From Paenibacillus selenitireducens (lineage in GTDB: Bacteria > Bacillota > Bacilli > Paenibacillales > Paenibacillaceae), in assembly GCF_002021565.1 (NCBI RefSeq), contig NZ_MSZX01000002.1, forward strand, positions 552,554 to 616,553: a stretch of DNA of 64,000 nt, written 5' to 3'. Under the pieces are notes generated by a model. It did not search any database. It was not told where the DNA came from and saw only the letters and a program-made list of their open reading frames with translations. Numbering within the stretch: the stretch's first letter is position 1; every line of letters starts with the position of its first letter. Shown piece by piece: positions 26,815 to 36,628 of this stretch. The translations under genes were made by a program, and so were the position numbers.

Positions 26815-27282
26815 GTGGAGTCGTCCAATCATAAGCAAGATTCAAATGAAGAGGAACAACATCATCGAGAGCAGCAATTACATCAATTACATGACATGAT
26901 GGAGGTTATTCTGCACCGGAATTCGCCAGACCGCAATTATCTGCGGGAAGTGGAGCACTTGGGCGCGGGTTCCATGTATGTATTAAATACGTTATATCAG
27001 AAAGGCGTGTGCCGCGCTTCCGATATTGCGCACAGTCTAGAGGTGACATCTGGGGCTGTAACGGGTCTGACCGATAAACTACTCTATATGGGTTTGATTC
27101 ATCGGGAGCGGTCTGAAGAGGATCGTCGTGTTGTATTGCTATCGCTTAGCGAGCAAGGCAGAGCGACCTATTTGCGTTTGCGTAATAATCTCGGAGAACG
27201 TATGAAGACGGCATTTTCGAAGATTGAAACGTCTGAATTGGAGTATATTAATCAGGTCTTATCCAAAATTATGTGCGAATAA
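26815..27282 (+). CDS. MarR-family transcriptional regulator
   Basis: A 155-residue winged-helix protein: helix-turn-helix RASDIAHSLEVTSGAVTGLTDKL (about residues 66-88) and wing RERSEEDRRVVLLSL (about 95-109) with the conserved D-R. GTG at 26815 has TAGGGGGAT upstream; the longer frame lacks a site. The neighbouring metY gene runs in the same direction after a 96-base gap, so the regulator could control it or itself. The ligand is unknown. Confidence 0.88.
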   Translation: MESSNHKQDSNEEEQHHREQQLHQLHDMMEVILHRNSPDRNYLREVEHLGAGSMYVLNTLYQKGVCRASDIAHSLEVTSGAVTGLTDKLLYMGLIHRERSEEDRRVVLLSLSEQGRATYLRLRNNLGERMKTAFSKIETSELEYINQVLSKIMCE

Positions 27283-28671
<1,389 letters not shown>

Positions 28672-28679
28672 TGGTTAGG

Positions 28680-28702
28680 GGGAGCCTTCAGGCTCCCTTT
28701 TT
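28680..28702 (+). terminator. Intrinsic terminator after metY
   Basis: GGGAGCC (28680-28686), TTCA loop, GGCTCCC (28691-28697), T5. Confidence 0.92.
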
Positions 28703-28769
28703 CGTAAAGATGAAGTTAAATCGCTGCGAGTGGTATACTAAAGGTATCTCAATGCTGAGGAGGAACAGA

Positions 28770-29933
28770 ATGAATAACTTTAATTTTCACAACCCAACGA
28801 GATTGATCTTCGGTAAAGGTCAAATCGATCAACTAAAGCAAGAAATTCCGAAATACGGCTCTCGCGTCCTATTGCTCTACGGAGGCGGAAGCGTGAAGCG
28901 CAGCGGACTGTTTGACCATGTGATCCAGAACCTAGAATCGATCGATGCTTTTGTCATCGAGATGGGCGGAGTGGAGCCGAATCCGCGGTTGTCTACGGTA
29001 CATAAAGGGGTAGAAATTTGCAAGAAAGAGCAAATCGATCTCATTCTTGCTGTCGGCGGGGGCAGTGTTCTTGACTGTGCCAAAGCGATCGCAGCAGGCG
29101 CGAAATATGATGGTGATGCATGGGATTTCTTCACGCGCAAAGCTGTAGCGCAAGACGCCCTTCCTTTGGGGACGGTACTGACGATTGCAGCAACAGGTTC
29201 CGAGATGAATGGCAATTCGGTTGTAACGAATTGGGACACGAAGGAGAAGCTTGGATGGGGCAGTGCATTGGTTTATCCGAAATTCTCCATTCTTGATCCG
29301 GTTTACACGATGACCTTGCCGAAGAATCAGACGATCTACGGCATGGTGGACATGATGGCCCATGTGTTCGAACATTACTTCCATCACGAAGCGAATACGC
29401 CATTGCAGGACGGATTCTGTGAAGCGCTGCTCCGCACAGTCATTGAGACGGCTCCCAAGCTGCTTGAGGATCTCGAGAGTTATGAGCACCGCTCAACCAT
29501 CCTTTATTGTGGCACGATGGCGTTGAATGGGGTCTTGAACATGGGATACAACGGGGACTGGGCATCACATAACATTGAGCATGCCGTATCCGCTGTATAC
29601 GATATCCCGCATGGCGGCGGATTGGCGATCCTATTCCCGAACTGGATGAAACATGTGTTGGATGGCAATGAAGGCCGCTTTAAGCAGATGGCGGTGAATG
29701 TATTTGGGGTTCAACCGGAAGGCAAGACAGACCGTGAAGTAGCGATCGAAGGCATTGATGCACTTCGGGCGTTCTGGAACTCCATTGAGGCGCCTAGTCG
29801 GTTAGCAGATTATGATATTGACGATTCCCAATTAGACACGATGGCGGATAAAGCTGTCATGTTCGGTGAATTCGGGAACTTCAAGCGCCTGAATCATAAA
29901 GATGTGCTTGCGATTTACCGCGCTTCGTTGTAA
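28770..29933 (+). CDS. Iron-containing alcohol dehydrogenase (butanol dehydrogenase, YugJ-like)
   Basis: A 387-residue NAD(P)H-dependent group III alcohol dehydrogenase. The nucleotide motif is [15 protein letters not shown] at about residue 94; metal ligands are the histidines in HVFEHYFHH (about 197) and [20 protein letters not shown] (about 266-285). Members reduce aldehydes to alcohols (butanal, isobutanal). GAGGAGG precedes ATG at 28770; the longer open frame is not supported. It stands alone between two terminators. Confidence 0.9.
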   Translation: MNNFNFHNPTRLIFGKGQIDQLKQEIPKYGSRVLLLYGGGSVKRSGLFDHVIQNLESIDAFVIEMGGVEPNPRLSTVHKGVEICKKEQIDLILAVGGGSVLDCAKAIAAGAKYDGDAWDFFTRKAVAQDALPLGTVLTIAATGSEMNGNSVVTNWDTKEKLGWGSALVYPKFSILDPVYTMTLPKNQTIYGMVDMMAHVFEHYFHHEANTPLQDGFCEALLRTVIETAPKLLEDLESYEHRSTILYCGTMALNGVLNMGYNGDWASHNIEHAVSAVYDIPHGGGLAILFPNWMKHVLDGNEGRFKQMAVNVFGVQPEGKTDREVAIEGIDALRAFWNSIEAPSRLADYDIDDSQLDTMADKAVMFGEFGNFKRLNHKDVLAIYRASL

Positions 29934-30009
29934 GCGATAATCTGGCAAGGAACGAACCTATTGGGGTTCGCATTGATGGCTGTTCGAGCACAGCTATATC
30001 AGGCATGAT

Positions 30010-30035
30010 GAGGGGGGGCGAATGCCCCTCTTTTT
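30010..30035 (+). terminator. Intrinsic terminator after alcohol dehydrogenase
   Basis: GGGGGC, GAAT loop, GCCCCTC, then T5. It lies 80 bases after the stop codon. Confidence 0.85.
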
Positions 30036-30085
30036 CTTTTCTTTGGAGGTACATCTTGCAGGAAATGAATAGGTTTTCATTATTT

Positions 30086-30111
30086 CGAAACAAATTTCCT
30101 TTTTTTGCGTA
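30086..30111 (+). promoter_or_regulatory. Sigma-W-like promoter candidate for yuaF-floT
   Basis: CGAAAC (30086-30091), a 16-base spacer and CGTA (30108-30111) match the ECF sigma-W pattern TGAAAC-N16-CGTA except for one base. B. subtilis yuaFG (floT) is a known sigma-W target, which supports the call. Confidence 0.72.
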
Positions 30112-30152
30112 TTACATGATATGTCAAATCTTCAAGATGGAGGAGGGGTGAA

Positions 30153-30671
30153 ATGGTTGCATTTTACTGGGGCTGTCTGGCAGGGGGCGCGTTATTTGCA
30201 TTAGTTAGTGTCGTGTTGGGGGACATTCTTAGCAGTGCTTTTGATGGTCTGCTTGACTTCTTATCCGTTGATTTCTTACAGCCTATGGTCATTGCGACAG
30301 CGATAACCACGTTAGGCGGTGCGGGAATCCTGCTGACGAAGTACTCCCCGTTGACAACGGTGGTGGCTTTGCTCGCGGCAATCTTGATTGCGCTCGGATT
30401 TGCGGTGGCTGTATTCTTTGGATATGTGAAGCCGATGCAGAACAGTGAGAATTCGACGGGGTTCTCGATGAACGACCTGCAAGGTAAAATTGCGGAAGTC
30501 ACGGTAACCATCCCATCGAATGGATTTGGTGAAGTGTTGGTGCGTATCGGTGCTGGTCATACGAATCAGATTGCAGCAAGCTTTGATGCGCAAGGTATAG
30601 CGGACGGCAGCCAAGTGGTGGTCGTGGATGTCCGCGAAGGTATTGTTTATGTATCCCCATTAACCATCTAA
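30153..30671 (+). CDS. yuaF: YuaF-like NfeD-family membrane protein
   Basis: A 172-residue protein with three predicted membrane helices (about residues 5-25, 45-65 and 68-92) and a C-terminal OB-fold-like domain (about 110-172), DLQGKIAEVTVTIPSNGFGE being its start. This is the membrane partner of flotillin. It sits 15 bases before floT, the same order as B. subtilis yuaF-floT, and shares an ECF promoter. Confidence 0.88.
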   Translation: MVAFYWGCLAGGALFALVSVVLGDILSSAFDGLLDFLSVDFLQPMVIATAITTLGGAGILLTKYSPLTTVVALLAAILIALGFAVAVFFGYVKPMQNSENSTGFSMNDLQGKIAEVTVTIPSNGFGEVLVRIGAGHTNQIAASFDAQGIADGSQVVVVDVREGIVYVSPLTI

Positions 30672-30686
30672 GATAGGAGTGATTGT

Positions 30687-32228
30687 ATGTCAGAATTTCC
30701 AGATTATCTCGTAATTCCTGGTATCGTGATTGCAGTGATTATTGTTCTTGGCTTAGCCTTCTGGGCGCGTTACAAAACGGTAGGACCGGATAAAGCCATG
30801 CTCGTGACAGGTACCTTCCTCGGGGGCGGCTCGAATATCTCTGTGGATGAGTCCGATCGTAAAATTAAAATTGTGCGCGGCGGCGGCGCGTTCATCTGGC
30901 CGATCTTTCAGCAGTCGCAGTACATATCCTTACTCTCGCATAAATTGGATGTTTCCACACCGGAAGTTTACACAGAACAAGGAGTTCCTGTCATTGCTGA
31001 CGGCGTTGCCATTATCAAGGTGGGCAGTTCGGTGGAAGACGTGGCTACAGCAGCAGAACAATTCATTGGCAAGCCTATTGAAGCGTTAAAAGGTGAGGCG
31101 CAAGAAGTGTTAGAAGGTCATCTGCGTGCCATTCTGGGCTCCATGACGGTCGAAGAGGTCTATCGGAACCGCGATAAATTTGCGCAAGAGGTTCAAGGCG
31201 TTGCGGCGCGTGATTTGAAGAAAATGGGGCTGCAGATCGTTTCCTTTACAATCAAGGATGTTCGTGATAAGCAAGGTTATCTGGATGCGCTCGGTAAGCC
31301 TCGTATCGCTGCAGTGAAGCGGGATGCTGAAATCGCGGAAGCTGAAGCCGTGAGAGATGCGCGGATTCAGAAAGCAAAAGCCGAAGAGGAAGGGCAGAAG
31401 GCGGAGTTGATTCGGGATACGAATATCGCAGAGGCAGGCAAAGCGAAGGAATTGAAGATTGCCTCTTTTAAAAAGGAACAGGATACAGCGAAAGCGGAAG
31501 CCGACCAAGCGTACCAAATTCAAGAGGCAAAAGCGAAGCAATTGATGGTTGAAGAGCAAATGAAAGTAGAGCTCGTACGTAAAGACCGGGAAATTGACTT
31601 GCAGGAGAAAGAAATTCTCGTTCGTCAGAAGCAGTATGATGCTGAAGTGAAGAAAAAAGCAGATGCGGATAAATATGCGGTCGAACAAGCGGCTGAAGCG
31701 GACAAATCACGGAAGATGCGTGAAGCGGAAGCGATGCAATATTCGATCGAAGCGCAAGCGAAAGCGAATGCAGAGCAGAAGCGGCTTGAAGGTCTCGCGA
31801 TTGCGGATGCGGAGCGTGCGAAAGGTACGGCGGATGCAGATGTTATCCGGCTGCGCGGTTTAGCGGAAGCGGAAGCGAAGGAGAAGCTGGCTGAAGCCTT
31901 CCAGAAATTCGGTGAGGCGGCCGTACTCGATATTATTGTGAAGATGCTTCCGGAATTGGCTGGTAAGATTGCGGAACCAATCTCGTCCATCGACAAGTTA
32001 ACCGTCGTGGATACGGGAAATGGGGACGGAGCCGCACGTGTAAGTAATTATGTGACACAGCTTATGGCTACCGCGCCAGAAATGTTGAAGAGCGTATCAG
32101 GAATCGATGTGGAGCAGCTTATCAAAGGGATGACCCAAAAAGTAGGCAAGTTGCCTGTAACTGCAACTGCTCCTGCTCCGACAGATGTTACAGAAGTTCA
32201 GGTAGCGGCTGGATTAACGAAGGAATAA
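30687..32228 (+). CDS. floT: Flotillin
   Basis: A 513-residue membrane scaffold of functional microdomains. There is an N-terminal membrane segment (about residues 8-28), an SPFH/PHB domain to about 220 (EVYTEQGVPVIADGVAIIKV and DLKKMGLQIVSFTIKD) and a long coiled coil rich in Glu-Ala and Lys repeats (about 210-400). A C-terminal oligomerisation segment is followed by a Pro/Ala tail. It acts at the cytoplasmic membrane in lipid-domain organisation, secretion and signalling. Co-transcribed with yuaF. Confidence 0.95.
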   Translation: MSEFPDYLVIPGIVIAVIIVLGLAFWARYKTVGPDKAMLVTGTFLGGGSNISVDESDRKIKIVRGGGAFIWPIFQQSQYISLLSHKLDVSTPEVYTEQGVPVIADGVAIIKVGSSVEDVATAAEQFIGKPIEALKGEAQEVLEGHLRAILGSMTVEEVYRNRDKFAQEVQGVAARDLKKMGLQIVSFTIKDVRDKQGYLDALGKPRIAAVKRDAEIAEAEAVRDARIQKAKAEEEGQKAELIRDTNIAEAGKAKELKIASFKKEQDTAKAEADQAYQIQEAKAKQLMVEEQMKVELVRKDREIDLQEKEILVRQKQYDAEVKKKADADKYAVEQAAEADKSRKMREAEAMQYSIEAQAKANAEQKRLEGLAIADAERAKGTADADVIRLRGLAEAEAKEKLAEAFQKFGEAAVLDIIVKMLPELAGKIAEPISSIDKLTVVDTGNGDGAARVSNYVTQLMATAPEMLKSVSGIDVEQLIKGMTQKVGKLPVTATAPAPTDVTEVQVAAGLTKE

Positions 32229-32266
32229 TTTAAAATTTTTATAAGATGAAATGAATAGATGGTAAG

Positions 32267-32303
32267 GGTTGAGCAGGAGTAATTGACTGTTCAGCCTTTT
32301 TTT
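32267..32303 (+). terminator. Intrinsic terminator of the yuaF-floT operon
   Basis: GGTTGAGC (32267-32274) pairs with GTTCAGCC (32289-32296, two wobble pairs) and is followed by T7. Confidence 0.8.
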
Positions 32304-32399
32304 ATACTCTTTTTCTCAATAATCGATCATATGTATTGACCATGGCGGATCAATCCTAGCGCCAATTGCTATCACGAATCGGATAAGGAGGTTAGCGGT

Positions 32400-32520
32400 A
32401 TGGATGCCTATGATGCTGCTGTTTAAGCATGATCATCTCGGTACGATACGTCCAACATTTTTGGAGACTGGTTGCCATGGCAGCGGAGATGATTGCGGTA
32501 AGAAGACGTGGGAACAAAGC
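32400..32520 (+). pseudogene. Decayed xdhC/pucA-like fragment
   Basis: A strong ribosome site AAGGAGG (32385-32391) leads to ATG at 32400 but the frame stops after eight codons. A second frame (from 32404) reads MLLFKHDHLGTIRPTFLE, which resembles the N-terminal XdhC pattern MLV-D-GxxxGSISxGCLE. It shifts at about 32467 into LVAMAAEMIAVRRRG, resembling the next segment of that family. Inference: deletions and a frameshift in an XdhC-type maturation gene that once preceded the PucB-like gene, as pucA precedes pucB in B. subtilis. Similarity is by eye. Confidence 0.4.
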
Positions 32521-32537
32521 AAAGGAGGGGGATGTGC

Positions 32538-33158
32538 TTGCGTATCGCGGGGATTTATTTAGCGGCAGGTCAGAGTCGAAGGATGGGGCAGCCGAAGCTC
32601 TCTCTGGAGCTTGCACCTGGTAAATGCCTTGGAGGGATGGGATTATCCTCCCTGCTTCAGAGTGGGGCATGTTCGTCGATTACGGCCGTTGTTCGTGAAG
32701 AAGACTCATTAAGTTGGCTGGGATCTGCGCTTGAGCACGCTGATGTTCGTATTGCTCCATGTCCGGAAGCAGAAGTGGGAATGTCGTTCTCCATTCGTAC
32801 AGGATTGAAGGATGCCTTGTTATCTTCGCCGGATGCAGTGATGATTACGCTCGCGGATCAGCCATATGTATCTGTTGGATTATTGAGGGGACTTGCGGTC
32901 GTCTACGCCGGGAAAAGTTCGCAGGTAGACTATGTTGCATGTTCATATGGCAGCAATATGGCGCCTCCTGCTATTTTTGGACGTTCGATGTTCGAGGCTC
33001 TAGCGGATTTGGAAGGGGATGCAGGGGCGCGCAGGCTGCTTACGGATCCTACCTATCAGGGGGTATGCGTGGAAGTCCATGATGAACTCCAGGCCTTGGA
33101 TGTGGATACGCCGCAAGATTGGCAGCACGTAGCTGAAGTGTATCAGCGGTTATACTGA
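32538..33158 (+). CDS. MobA-like nucleotidyltransferase (PucB type)
   Basis: A 206-residue NTP transferase resembling molybdopterin cytidylyltransferase. GIYLAAGQSRRMGQPKL (from about residue 4) is the nucleotide-binding signature; ADQPY (about 112) is the metal/nucleotide Asp motif; DVDTPQD (about 192) closes the domain. TTG at 32538 has AAGGAGG nine bases upstream, whereas the earlier in-frame ATG and GTG are badly spaced. Such proteins mature xanthine dehydrogenase cofactors; no dehydrogenase genes lie in the window, and the adjacent xdhC-like fragment looks dead, so its activity may be orphaned. Confidence 0.82.
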   Translation: MRIAGIYLAAGQSRRMGQPKLSLELAPGKCLGGMGLSSLLQSGACSSITAVVREEDSLSWLGSALEHADVRIAPCPEAEVGMSFSIRTGLKDALLSSPDAVMITLADQPYVSVGLLRGLAVVYAGKSSQVDYVACSYGSNMAPPAIFGRSMFEALADLEGDAGARRLLTDPTYQGVCVEVHDELQALDVDTPQDWQHVAEVYQRLY

Positions 33159-33185
33159 ACCAAGATTGGATTTAACGAAATAACG

Positions 33186-33230
33186 AAGAGGAGTCTACCG
33201 CGCGAAAATAGCGTAGCAGGCTCCTCTTTT
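33186..33230 (+). terminator. Intrinsic terminator after the PucB-like gene
   Basis: AAGAGGAG (33186-33193) pairs with CTCCTCTT (33221-33228), with inner TAC/GTA pairing, followed by T run. Confidence 0.85.
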
Positions 33231-33259
33231 TAATCGTGTCATAATCATTCCATCATTAG

Positions 33260-34264
33260 CTACACTTTCTTCTTCCGATACAGGATATACAAGAAGAAGG
33301 GTCCGCCGATCGCCGCGGTGAAGATCCCCGCTGGAATATCCAAGGGGTCGAAAATCGTTCTAGCCGCAAAATCAGCGAGAACGAGCAACAGAGCTCCGAA
33401 TAATGCAGATACGGGTAAGAGTCTGCCGTATATCGGACCTACCAGTCTACGGGCAAGATGCGGCGCCATTAATCCAATAAAGCCAATGCCTCCGGCTACG
33501 CCAACAGCAGCCCCTGAGAGGATGACACTGATCGCAATGAGAATCAAGCGGTCCTTCTGAATGCGGCTGCCCAAACCGATGGCCGTAGCATCTCCAAGCT
33601 GCTGCACATTAATGTTCTTCGCATAGAACAGAGCGAGTGGAATGAAGATGACTACCCAAGGAAGAAAGGCAAGCACATGAGTCCACGAGGTACCATAGAT
33701 ACTCCCCGTTATCCAACCAAGGGCTTGGGAAGCGAGATAGATCGGACCTGTAAGCAGCAGAAAGGAAGTTAACGCGCTCATCGCACTCGCAATCGCGATA
33801 CCAATCAGGATGAGACGAAGCGGCGTTACCCCGTTTTTCCAAGCGAGCACATAGTTCAAACCCGCAGCAATAAATGCCCCGAACATGGCGACGAAGGGCA
33901 GCCATTGAATACTGAACTGACCCGCAGTTAAGGTGATGAAGCCAACGGCTGCGACGGAAGCGCCGCCTGTAACACCGATCAAATCGGGTGAAGCGAGTGG
34001 ATTGCGAACCACCCCTTGCAGGATCGCACCGGCGATCGCGAGCGAAGCCCCAACAAGGATCGCGATAACGATACGCGGCAGACGCAGGTTCTGAACGACA
34101 ACCTCATAGGCGGGATCTGGGTTTATATGTAACACGGCACGCATGACTTGCATCGGCGGAATTTTCATACTCCCAAGAGACAAACTCAATAATGTTGAAC
34201 ATAAGAGGACGAGAGAAAGTACGACAATCGTAACGAAGGTGCGTTTGCTCTGATAGTTATTCAT
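33260..34264 (-). CDS. FecCD-type iron-siderophore ABC permease, second subunit
   Basis: A 334-residue permease of the FecCD/BtuC family with nine to ten predicted helices. The conserved LPRIVIAILVGASLAIAGAI and QGVVRNPLASPDLIG segments are at about residues 60-95; GFIGLMAPHLAR (about 262) is the ATPase-docking loop, and ending PGGIFTAAIGGPFFLYIL-like residues match. ATG at 34264 with GAAGGAG is chosen. It overlaps the partner permease by eight bases. Resembles YfhA/FhuG of B. subtilis. Confidence 0.92.
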   Translation of the reverse strand: MNNYQSKRTFVTIVVLSLVLLCSTLLSLSLGSMKIPPMQVMRAVLHINPDPAYEVVVQNLRLPRIVIAILVGASLAIAGAILQGVVRNPLASPDLIGVTGGASVAAVGFITLTAGQFSIQWLPFVAMFGAFIAAGLNYVLAWKNGVTPLRLILIGIAIASAMSALTSFLLLTGPIYLASQALGWITGSIYGTSWTHVLAFLPWVVIFIPLALFYAKNINVQQLGDATAIGLGSRIQKDRLILIAISVILSGAAVGVAGGIGFIGLMAPHLARRLVGPIYGRLLPVSALFGALLLVLADFAARTIFDPLDIPAGIFTAAIGGPFFLYILYRKKKV

Positions 34265-35267
34265 ATTTTCTCCTTCTCGCAATGAAGATAAAGAATGGAA
34301 CACCGATTAGCGCCGTTGCGACACCGACAGGTACTTCTTTGGGCATAAGGACAAAACGAGATACAATATCCGCTAGAATTAATAGAATACCGCCATAAAC
34401 AGCACAGTACGGTAGGATCCACTTATAGTTGTTCCCCACAACATATCGGACTGTATGCGGAATAATAATGCAGACAAAAGAGATCGGACCGGCAATCGCA
34501 ACAGCGCTGCCTGCTAGAATGACGATAAGGATGGCGATAACCGCTTTGATCCATCCAATACGCTGCCCTAACCCGGTTGCAACTTCATCCCCCATGGCTA
34601 GGATATTGACAGAACCCCCGATGAACATCGAAACGATCCATCCAATCGCAGCATAAGGAAGAATCATGAGGAAATGATCTATGCTTCGTCCTTGTACGGA
34701 TCCAACTAACCAATACAGTAACTGTTCTAACGATTTGCCGTCGACGAGCATAATCCCTGAAGTCACCGATGAGGCAAAAGCGGCTACAGCGGCACCCGAG
34801 ATCGTTATTTTTAATGGATTCATCCCATCTCCGCCTGCGGAACCCATGATATAGACAATCGCAGAGGTGACGGCAGCGCCGAGAAAGGCAATCCAGATTA
34901 ATTGTACGAATGAGACTTGTGCGCCGAATAACGAGATGGCTATCGCAATAAATAAGACTGCCCCTGCATTAATACCAAATAGCGATGGAGAGGCCAACGG
35001 GTTCTTCGTCAAAGCTTGCATAAGTGCGCCAGAAATCGCTAGACTTCCACCCACAATGGCTCCGATGAGAGCACGCGGCACCCGTGTATCACGAATAATG
35101 AGCTGTTCATTAGTGCCTTGAAAATGTTGATAGGCATCCGTGAGCATGGCAAGCGAAAATTGATTCAGACCGAACAATACGCTTGCTAGCATGCTAAGTG
35201 CTAGGAGTAGAATACCGACGATGAGTACGATGGTTTTCTTAAGCGGTGTATTTAATAAACTCAGCAT
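34257..35267 (-). CDS. FecCD-type iron-siderophore ABC permease, first subunit
   Basis: A 336-residue partner permease with RVPRALIGAIVGGSLAISGA, QALTKNPLASPSLFG (about residues 63-97) and the docking loop ISFVCIIIPHTVR (about 253). YfiZ/FhuB-like. The two permeases form the channel of a siderophore importer. Neither the binding lipoprotein nor the ATPase is here, so these must be encoded elsewhere. A Fur-box-like palindrome lies about 50-65 bases before the start, so iron repression is likely. Confidence 0.92.
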   Translation of the reverse strand: MLSLLNTPLKKTIVLIVGILLLALSMLASVLFGLNQFSLAMLTDAYQHFQGTNEQLIIRDTRVPRALIGAIVGGSLAISGALMQALTKNPLASPSLFGINAGAVLFIAIAISLFGAQVSFVQLIWIAFLGAAVTSAIVYIMGSAGGDGMNPLKITISGAAVAAFASSVTSGIMLVDGKSLEQLLYWLVGSVQGRSIDHFLMILPYAAIGWIVSMFIGGSVNILAMGDEVATGLGQRIGWIKAVIAILIVILAGSAVAIAGPISFVCIIIPHTVRYVVGNNYKWILPYCAVYGGILLILADIVSRFVLMPKEVPVGVATALIGVPFFIFIARRRKYE

Positions 35268-35317
35268 TTTCAGGAACCCTTCCTATATATGAGGTCGTTT
35301 AAGCTCTTTTAATAATA

Positions 35318-35332
35318 TGAGAACAATTCTCA
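35318..35332 (-). promoter_or_regulatory. Fur-box candidate before the siderophore permeases
   Basis: TGAGAACAATTCTCA is a near-perfect 7-1-7 palindrome related to the Fur consensus TGATAATNATTATCA (two differences per half at most). It sits upstream of the first permease gene. Confidence 0.65.
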
Positions 35333-35464
35333 ACTGTCAATGAAATCCCATGCTTATGGGGAAGCGGAAGCGTCATATATAGATGTCATTTCTCAAGGTG
35401 TAAGATGCTTTTTGTGATATTTTGAGATGATAACTTCGCTTTTTTTCGTTGTTATTCGACAACC

Positions 35465-35623
35465 GAATCCAGAGCCAAAGCGTTGTTCGCAAAAACGGAC
35501 GAGGAAGTTATCTCGATCTTGGATAAAGCAGAGCAAGATGCGCAAACTGCAGGCTATGATAAGCTTCTGAAATTCAAAACCGATTAATGGCAAGAAAACA
35601 AGAAACAAATGGCAGGGAACTAG
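35465..35623 (+). pseudogene. C-terminal relic of a sugar-binding lipoprotein
   Basis: One frame reads ESRAKALFAKTDEEVISILD, then KAEQDAQTAGYDKLLKFKTD, then a TAA, and continues in the same frame as WQENKKQMAGN. This is the pattern of the C-terminal helices of ABC solute-binding proteins (LplA-like). The TAA is one base from AAA (Lys). There is no start codon or ribosome site and only about 50 codons remain. Such lipoproteins often lie beside YesM/YesN-type kinase pairs like the one that follows. A terminator stands directly behind it. Confidence 0.55.
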
Positions 35624-35647
35624 TTATTTTCGTAACTTGAGCAGGAT

Positions 35648-35693
35648 AGAGAAGGGGGTACTAAACCATTCGTTTAGGCCTCTTCTCTTTTTT
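35648..35693 (+). terminator. Intrinsic terminator behind the binding-protein relic
   Basis: AGAGAAG-gGG / CC-t-CTTCTCT stem with a loop of about 20 bases, then T6. Confidence 0.8.
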
Positions 35694-35825
35694 CATAAGG
35701 TAGAGCTGTAAGAATTAGGATATGAGCGGTTTACAGACAGGAACAGGGAGGCAAGGTATACTTAAAATGTACCCTCTTACCAGAAATCAACGAGAGCGGA
35801 AGTTTCCACTGGGGAGGTTGATATC

Positions 35826-36610
35826 ATGTTAAAAGCATTGCTAGCGGATGATGAAATGCTAGATTTGGAAGGAATGAAACAGTTCATTCCGTGGTCTGAG
35901 CTAGGAATTGAAGTCGTAGATGCCATGAATAACGGTTTTTCGGCATGTGATGTGATGGAACAAGAACAGATCGATATCCTCGTTACGGATGTACATATGC
36001 CGAATATGACTGGATTGGAGCTCGCAAAACGGGCAATGGAAGTCAATAAAGATATACGTATTATCTTTGTAAGCGGTTACCAAGATTTCAATTACGTCAA
36101 GCAAGCTTTATCGTTGAACGCATGCAGCTATGTGCTGAAGCCGATGGATGATGAAGAACTGGTGGAGTCTCTCCGTAAGGTAACGGTGGAATTGTATGAC
36201 GAGAAACAACGCCGTGAGGCCGAGCAGGACTATTTGCATATGATTCCGATGGCCAAGAACGAACTGCTGCACAGCAAGGCCAATTCCAAAAATTCCAAGC
36301 TCATTCGCGAAATCATCAAGGTGATGAAGGAACGGATGCATGAGAATTTGACGTTAAAGGATATTGCTTACCAGTTCTCCTTCTCGCCCAACTATTTGGG
36401 ACGGTTGTTCAAAGAGGACGTGGGCAAGACGTTCAGCGAAGTGCTGGTTCAGCTCCGGATGGATGCGGCGCGGGCGATGCTGGATGACCCACGATGAAAA
36501 TTTACGAGGTCGCGGATAAGGTCGGGTATCGATATTTACCTTATTTCAGTAAGCAATTCAAGGAAACGTTCGGTATGACCCCCGTAGAGTGTCGCAAAAG
36601 CAAACAGTAG
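35826..36610 (+). pseudogene. YesN-type response regulator, frameshifted in the DNA-binding domain
   Basis: The intact frame (35826-36497, 223 residues) has an N-terminal receiver domain with acceptor Asp in VTDVHMPNMTG (about residue 56), a linker, and the first AraC helix-turn-helix (DIAYQFSFSPNYLGRLFK, about 178-195). It stops after MLDDPR. The rest of the AraC domain continues in another frame from 36494: KIYEVADKVGYRYLPYFSKQ, then FKETFGMTPVECRKSKQ to the stop at 36610. Loss of one base near 36491 (CCAACG to CCACG) would explain it. A corrected protein would have about 261 residues. It is 18 bases before the histidine kinase. Without the second helix-turn-helix, DNA binding is likely lost. 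Confidence 0.8.
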
Positions 36611-36628
36611 TGGAGGGAACAGCTAGAC

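Noticed and set aside
31110-31996. Minus-strand frames inside floT
   Set aside because: They are mirror images of the Glu/Ala/Lys-rich coiled coil and have no start signals.
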